This document shows, one piece after another, positions 4,641 through 7,264 of a DNA stretch of 7,264 nucleotides. The stretch is from assembly GCA_026985435.1 (NCBI GenBank), contig JALSQL010000147.1, positions 1 to 7,264 on the forward strand, in the 5' to 3' direction. The DNA is from Acidilobaceae archaeon. GTDB taxonomy: Archaea; Thermoproteota; Thermoprotei_A; Sulfolobales; Acidilobaceae. Positions within the stretch are counted from its first letter, which is position 1, and every line of letters starts with the position of its first letter. The notes under the pieces are model-generated. The model made no database searches and was not told the origin of the DNA. It was given only the letters and a program-made list of their open reading frames with translations. Both the position numbers and the translations under genes were made by a program.

Positions 4641-5579
4641 TTGGATGCCGTCCTGGCGGCTAGGGGGCTCCGCAAGGTGTTCCCAGACGGCACCGTGGCC
4701 GTTGACGGTGTGAGCTTCGAGGCAGGCCGGGGGCTGACCGTGTTCATGGGCCCGAACGGGAGCGGGAAGACCACAACCATGAGGATGTCCGTCGGCGCCC
4801 TGAGGCCCACGGCTGGCGAGGTCGAGGCGTGCGGCCACCGGGTCTGGGGGCCGGAGGGGTGGAGGGCTCGGGCCTGCATGGGCTACTCCCCCCAGGACGC
4901 CCCATTCCGCGATAGGCTGACGGCGCTCGAGAACCTCGTATGGTACGGGCTCGTCAGGGGTATACCCCTGGGCGAGGCTAGGAGGAGGGCCCGGGGGCTC
5001 CTAGAGCTCGTGGGCCTCGAGGGGGGCGCCTCGAAGAAGGTTGCGGAGCTGAGCGGGGGCATGAGGAGGAGGCTCGCCATAGCGGCCAGCCTCATGGGGG
5101 ACCCCGAGGTCCTGGTGCTCGACGAGCCCACCAGCGGGCTGGACCCCGGGGCCCGCCTCCACCTCTGGAGGCTCCTCCGCCGCCTAGCCGGGGAGAGGGC
5201 GGTGGTTGTCTCGACCCACATACCCGCGGAGGCCGAGGAGCACGCCGACAGGGTCTACATCTTCCATAGGGGGAGGGTGATAGCGGAGGGGCCCCCGGCT
5301 AGCCTCATAGAGAGGCACGCCCCGAGGGCTAGGATAGTGGCCGAGGGCTCGATGCCCGAGAGGCCCCCGAGTGTGGCTGGCGCTGTGCTTGTCGAGTGGA
5401 ACCCGGGGAGGGCGGTCTACGCCACCAGCGACCCCGACGGCGCGCTCCCGGCGCTCGTGGAGGGCCTCCTAGCGGCTGGCGCCAGGCTGGAGAGGGTGGA
5501 GGTGAGGCGGCCGGGGCTGGCGGAGGTCTACCTCGCCCTGACCGGCGAGGCGCCCGCCGGGGTGAGCGGCGGTGGCTGA
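4641..5579 (+). CDS. ABC exporter ATP-binding protein (CcmA/DrrA-like, COG1131)
   Basis: This cytoplasmic ATPase powers the exporter made with the permease encoded just downstream. From the TTG at 4641 it has 312 residues, normal for this family. Motifs: Walker A GPNGSGKT (37-44), Q-loop Q85 in YSPQDA, signature LSGGM (137-141), Walker B VLVLDEP (157-163) with catalytic Glu162, D-loop SGLD (165-168), and switch His193 in STHIPAEAEE. The C-terminal LAEVYLALTG (293-302) is the usual ending of single-domain exporter ATPases. All catalytic residues are intact. The frame is open from a GTG at 4554, but the extra 29 residues have no ABC character and cover the palindrome and hairpin. The TTG gives the standard N-terminus (DAVLAARGLRKVFPDG) and has GGGGTG 9 bases ahead; the GTG at 4629 is a third choice. 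The cargo is not known; drugs, lipids, glycans and peptides are all exported by relatives. Confidence 0.92.
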   Translation: MDAVLAARGLRKVFPDGTVAVDGVSFEAGRGLTVFMGPNGSGKTTTMRMSVGALRPTAGEVEACGHRVWGPEGWRARACMGYSPQDAPFRDRLTALENLVWYGLVRGIPLGEARRRARGLLELVGLEGGASKKVAELSGGMRRRLAIAASLMGDPEVLVLDEPTSGLDPGARLHLWRLLRRLAGERAVVVSTHIPAEAEEHADRVYIFHRGRVIAEGPPASLIERHAPRARIVAEGSMPERPPSVAGAVLVEWNPGRAVYATSDPDGALPALVEGLLAAGARLERVEVRRPGLAEVYLALTGEAPAGVSGGG

Positions 5580-6837
5580 TGGTGGCTCGAGCCTGTGGAG
5601 GGTGTTGAGTGAGGCGTACGTCTCCCTGAAGGGCCTCCTCCGCTATAAGGAGGCCCTCTTCTGGGTCATAGCGTTCCCCATACTCTGGTACACACTCAGC
5701 GTCGCCGTCTGGGGCAGCCCCAACCCGCCGACCGTGAACGTTGGCGTGTACAACGCCGACCCGGCCGATGGCGCTGGGAACCTCTCCAAGGCGCTGGTCG
5801 ACGCCATGCGGGAGAGCGGCCTCTTCCACCTCAGGTTCTACAACAGCAGCGGCGCCCTCCTGGAGGCTGTCGAGAGGGGCCGAGTGGACGCCGGGCTCGA
5901 GATCCCGGGCAACTTCACCGAGAGCATACTCGAGGGCGTGCCGGCGAGGGTTGTGGAGGTCTACGAGAGGAGCAGCTGGGGGGACTTCTCCAGCCAGATG
6001 CTAGACGGGTTCCTCCACGCGTTCACAGACTCCATCAGGAGTAGGGCGGTCAACATGTCGATACACTACCTAACCCTCGCCTCCCCCAACGCCACCGCCG
6101 CCGGCGGCTGGGCTAACTGGAGCCAGTACGCCGTCAGGTGGCTCAGGTTCATAGACAGGCCACTCCACGTGGAGGCCAGGGAGATCACGCCGCCCCTCCT
6201 AGCCACTCCCAGGGGCGTCAGGGCGTACATGGCGGTCAGCATGATGGGGGTCGAGGCCCTCTTCATAGGCCTCTTCGCCGGCACTCAGGCCCTAGCCGAG
6301 AGGAAGAGGAGCGGCGCCCTAGACGTGATACTAGCCTCCCCCATGAGGGGCTGGGAGCTGGTGGCAGCCGACACCCTCTCCGCGCTGGCGCTCGTCGGCG
6401 TCTCGAGCCTGGCGGTCGCACTCTACAGCCTGCCAGCCGGGGCCAGGTACGCCGTCGAGCCGGGGAGGCTGGCCCTGGCTGTGGCGCTCCTAGCTCTCGG
6501 CACCCTCTTCACCATAGGAGTGGGCCTGCTGGCCGCCCCCCTGGCGAGGACCCCCGAGGGCGCGACGGTGATAGCGAACGCCATAGCATTCCCCGCGATG
6601 TTCGTCGGCGGCATAGTCATGCCCCCCACCGTGCTCCCCGGCCCCCTCAGGGCGTTCGCGGAGAACTGGCCCCTCGGCAGGGCCCTCGAGGCCGCCCGCC
6701 AGGCGCTCGTTGGCCAGGCCACACCATCGGAGGCGCTCGCAGCGGCTGCCCCCGCCGTGGCAGGCGTGGTGGTAGTATACGCGCTGGGGGTCATAGTGTA
6801 CAGGCGCCTCCTGGCGAGCGCCGTGGAGTACCACTAG
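5572..6837 (+). CDS. ABC-2 type exporter permease (ABC2_membrane_3-like)
   Basis: This 421-residue membrane subunit partners the ATPase encoded just upstream. It has the classic layout: one N-terminal span (about 26-48), a large outside domain (about 49-217), then five spans (about 219-240, 266-289, 298-322, 331-358, 391-412). The stretch FVGGIVMPPTVLP (344-356) followed by LRAFAENWPLGRALEAARQAL matches the conserved ABC-2 motif before the last span. The cytoplasmic loop AERKRSGALDVILASPMRGWELV (242-264) is the usual coupling segment (E/K-R-x-x-G-x-L-x-x-L-x-x-S-P). The GTG at 5572 overlaps the ATPase stop by 8 bases and has GGGGTGA at 5559-5565, six bases ahead, so translation is coupled. 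Six N-x-S/T sites (70, 91, 114, 161, 173, 182) all lie in the outside domain. A single permease gene implies a homodimer with two ATPase copies. The substrate is unknown. Confidence 0.92.
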   Translation: MADGGSSLWRVLSEAYVSLKGLLRYKEALFWVIAFPILWYTLSVAVWGSPNPPTVNVGVYNADPADGAGNLSKALVDAMRESGLFHLRFYNSSGALLEAVERGRVDAGLEIPGNFTESILEGVPARVVEVYERSSWGDFSSQMLDGFLHAFTDSIRSRAVNMSIHYLTLASPNATAAGGWANWSQYAVRWLRFIDRPLHVEAREITPPLLATPRGVRAYMAVSMMGVEALFIGLFAGTQALAERKRSGALDVILASPMRGWELVAADTLSALALVGVSSLAVALYSLPAGARYAVEPGRLALAVALLALGTLFTIGVGLLAAPLARTPEGATVIANAIAFPAMFVGGIVMPPTVLPGPLRAFAENWPLGRALEAARQALVGQATPSEALAAAAPAVAGVVVVYALGVIVYRRLLASAVEYH

Positions 6838-6872
6838 CCCGCCCGGAGGCGCCCCCGGCCAGTAGCTCGTAC

Positions 6873-6887
6873 TATAAACGCTATAAC
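6873..6887 (+). promoter_or_regulatory. Tandem TATA-like boxes upstream of the secreted-protein gene
   Basis: TATAAA (6873-6878) and TATAAC (6882-6887) lie nine bases apart in a CTATAA-based direct repeat, in the only A/T-rich part of the gap 6838-6927. They predict starts near 6902 and 6910 and leaders of about 18-26 bases, so this gene is probably transcribed separately from the exporter. Two boxes could give a strong or adjustable promoter. Confidence 0.55.
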
Positions 6888-6917
6888 CCCACGCAGAGGA
6901 CGGCTGGGCTGAGTAGC

Positions 6918-6924
6918 AGGTGAT
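6918..6924 (+). promoter_or_regulatory. Ribosome-binding site of the secreted-protein gene
   Basis: AGGTGAT lies three bases before the ATG at 6928. It is a full match to the archaeal 16S rRNA 3'-end complement and one of the strongest such sites in the window, suggesting high expression and fixing the start. Confidence 0.7.
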
Positions 6925-6927
6925 ATA

Positions 6928-7264
6928 ATGGCCACAGACAGATCAGCTAGCGTTACGTTGGCCCTGCTAGTGGCAACGCTGGCCGCGCTGGCAGCAGCCG
7001 CCCTACCCCTAGCCTCGGCAGCCGCCCCCCACGACGTCTACCTCGAGGCTAGCAGGAGCGACTCCTACATAGGGGGCGCCATATCCTTCACCGTCACGGG
7101 GGGCTCGAGCACGGTGAACGGTGTAACGATAGACTCGGGGGACAGCGTCACCGTGGAGTTCGGCGAGCCCACAAACCAGGCCACTGTGTACCTGAACGGG
7201 GACCTACTATACCTCTCGGCGGTGGGGGCTAGGGTCTACGTTAACGGCACCCTCATAGCTGACT
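6928..7264 (+). CDS. Secreted or cell-surface beta-rich protein, C-terminus beyond the window
   Basis: The first 112 residues are present; the frame is open to the window end. The N-terminus is a typical Sec signal: polar start MATDRSASVT, hydrophobic core LALLVATLAALAAAALPLA, then a small-residue cleavage region ASAAA at about 29-33, before PHDVYLEAS. The exported part is rich in Ser, Thr, Val and Gly with alternating hydrophobic residues, so probably beta-sandwich. Short look-alike units occur at TVNGVTIDSG (62-71), TVYLNGDLLY (86-95) and VYVNGTLIAD (103-112), each centred on NG. One N-glycosylation site (NGT, 106-108) is seen. The strong promoter and ribosome-binding site fit an abundant envelope protein such as an S-layer or surface-appendage component, but no family is recognised from this fragment. 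It could also be a cargo or partner of the exporter upstream, though the Sec signal argues for independent secretion. Confidence 0.8.
   Translation, partial: MATDRSASVTLALLVATLAALAAAALPLASAAAPHDVYLEASRSDSYIGGAISFTVTGGSSTVNGVTIDSGDSVTVEFGEPTNQATVYLNGDLLYLSAVGARVYVNGTLIAD

Noticed and set aside
4466..4879. N-terminal extension of the membrane-protein frame (338-residue version)
   Set aside because: It is the exact antisense of the ABC ATPase start and Walker A region (LMVVVFPLPFGPMNT mirrors the Walker A codons) and carries no hydrophobic spans, a well-known mirror artefact.
5329..5829. Minus-strand frame of 166 codons over the ATPase/permease junction
   Set aside because: Basic, Pro/Arg-rich translation antisense to two well-supported genes, with no ribosome-binding site or recognisable domain.
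6843..6858. GC-rich near-palindrome after the permease stop as an intrinsic terminator
   Set aside because: It matches its reverse complement at 14 of 16 bases but no oligo-T tract follows, and archaeal termination depends on T runs. Chance is likely at this G+C.
6138..6923. + strand frame of 261 codons overlapping the permease
   Set aside because: The translation is Arg/Pro/Gly/His-rich, typical of an off-frame reading of GC-rich DNA, and the permease motifs are in another frame.
1..7264. CRISPR array, insertion sequence or defence system
   Set aside because: No spaced direct repeats, no transposase or nuclease motifs, and no terminal repeats were seen. The only hint is the speculative edge element at 5-75.

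Overview
The window looks like chromosomal DNA from a GC-rich, probably hyperthermophilic archaeon of the Thermoproteota (Crenarchaeota). The signs are very high G+C with G/C-rich third codon positions, heavy use of AGG for Arg and ATA for Ile, GTG and TTG starts, GGTGA/GGAGGTG ribosome-binding sites, TATA-like boxes about 25-30 bases before start regions, and no bacterial -35/-10 promoters. The lineage is inferred from composition and gene style only; no marker gene is present.

Left third (1-2578), leftward block. A possibly structured sequence at 5-75 lies at the window edge. It is followed by a GNAT N-acetyltransferase (76-693) and a two-gene operon: a 100-residue helical protein (2139-2441) and an AMP-forming acyl/aryl-CoA ligase of the phenylacetate-CoA ligase type (763-2133). 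All three genes run leftward. A divergent promoter region (2442-2578) carrying two short palindromes separates this block from a rightward metal-dependent amidohydrolase (2579-3565, COG2159 / Amidohydro_2 type). Together these genes suggest metabolism of an organic, possibly aromatic, acid, with the GNAT as a candidate regulator of the ligase. The substrate is unknown.

Middle and right (3515-6837), export island. A winged-helix regulator (3515-3844) and a 200-residue multi-span membrane protein (3863-4465) form a leftward pair. The regulator overlaps the end of the amidohydrolase gene tail-to-tail by 51 bases. Divergently, an ABC ATPase (4641-5579) and an ABC-2 permease (5572-6837, 8-base overlap) form a rightward operon. 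A 25-bp imperfect palindrome (4563-4587) between the two arms is the best operator candidate in the window. The simplest reading is an exporter whose expression is controlled by its divergently encoded regulator.

Right edge (6838-7264). Two tandem TATA-like boxes and a good ribosome-binding site precede a secreted, beta-rich protein with a signal peptide that runs off the window (6928->7264), possibly a cell-surface or S-layer-type protein. No gene-free stretch is longer than about 180 bases. I found no tRNA, rRNA, CRISPR array or insertion sequence with recognisable ends.
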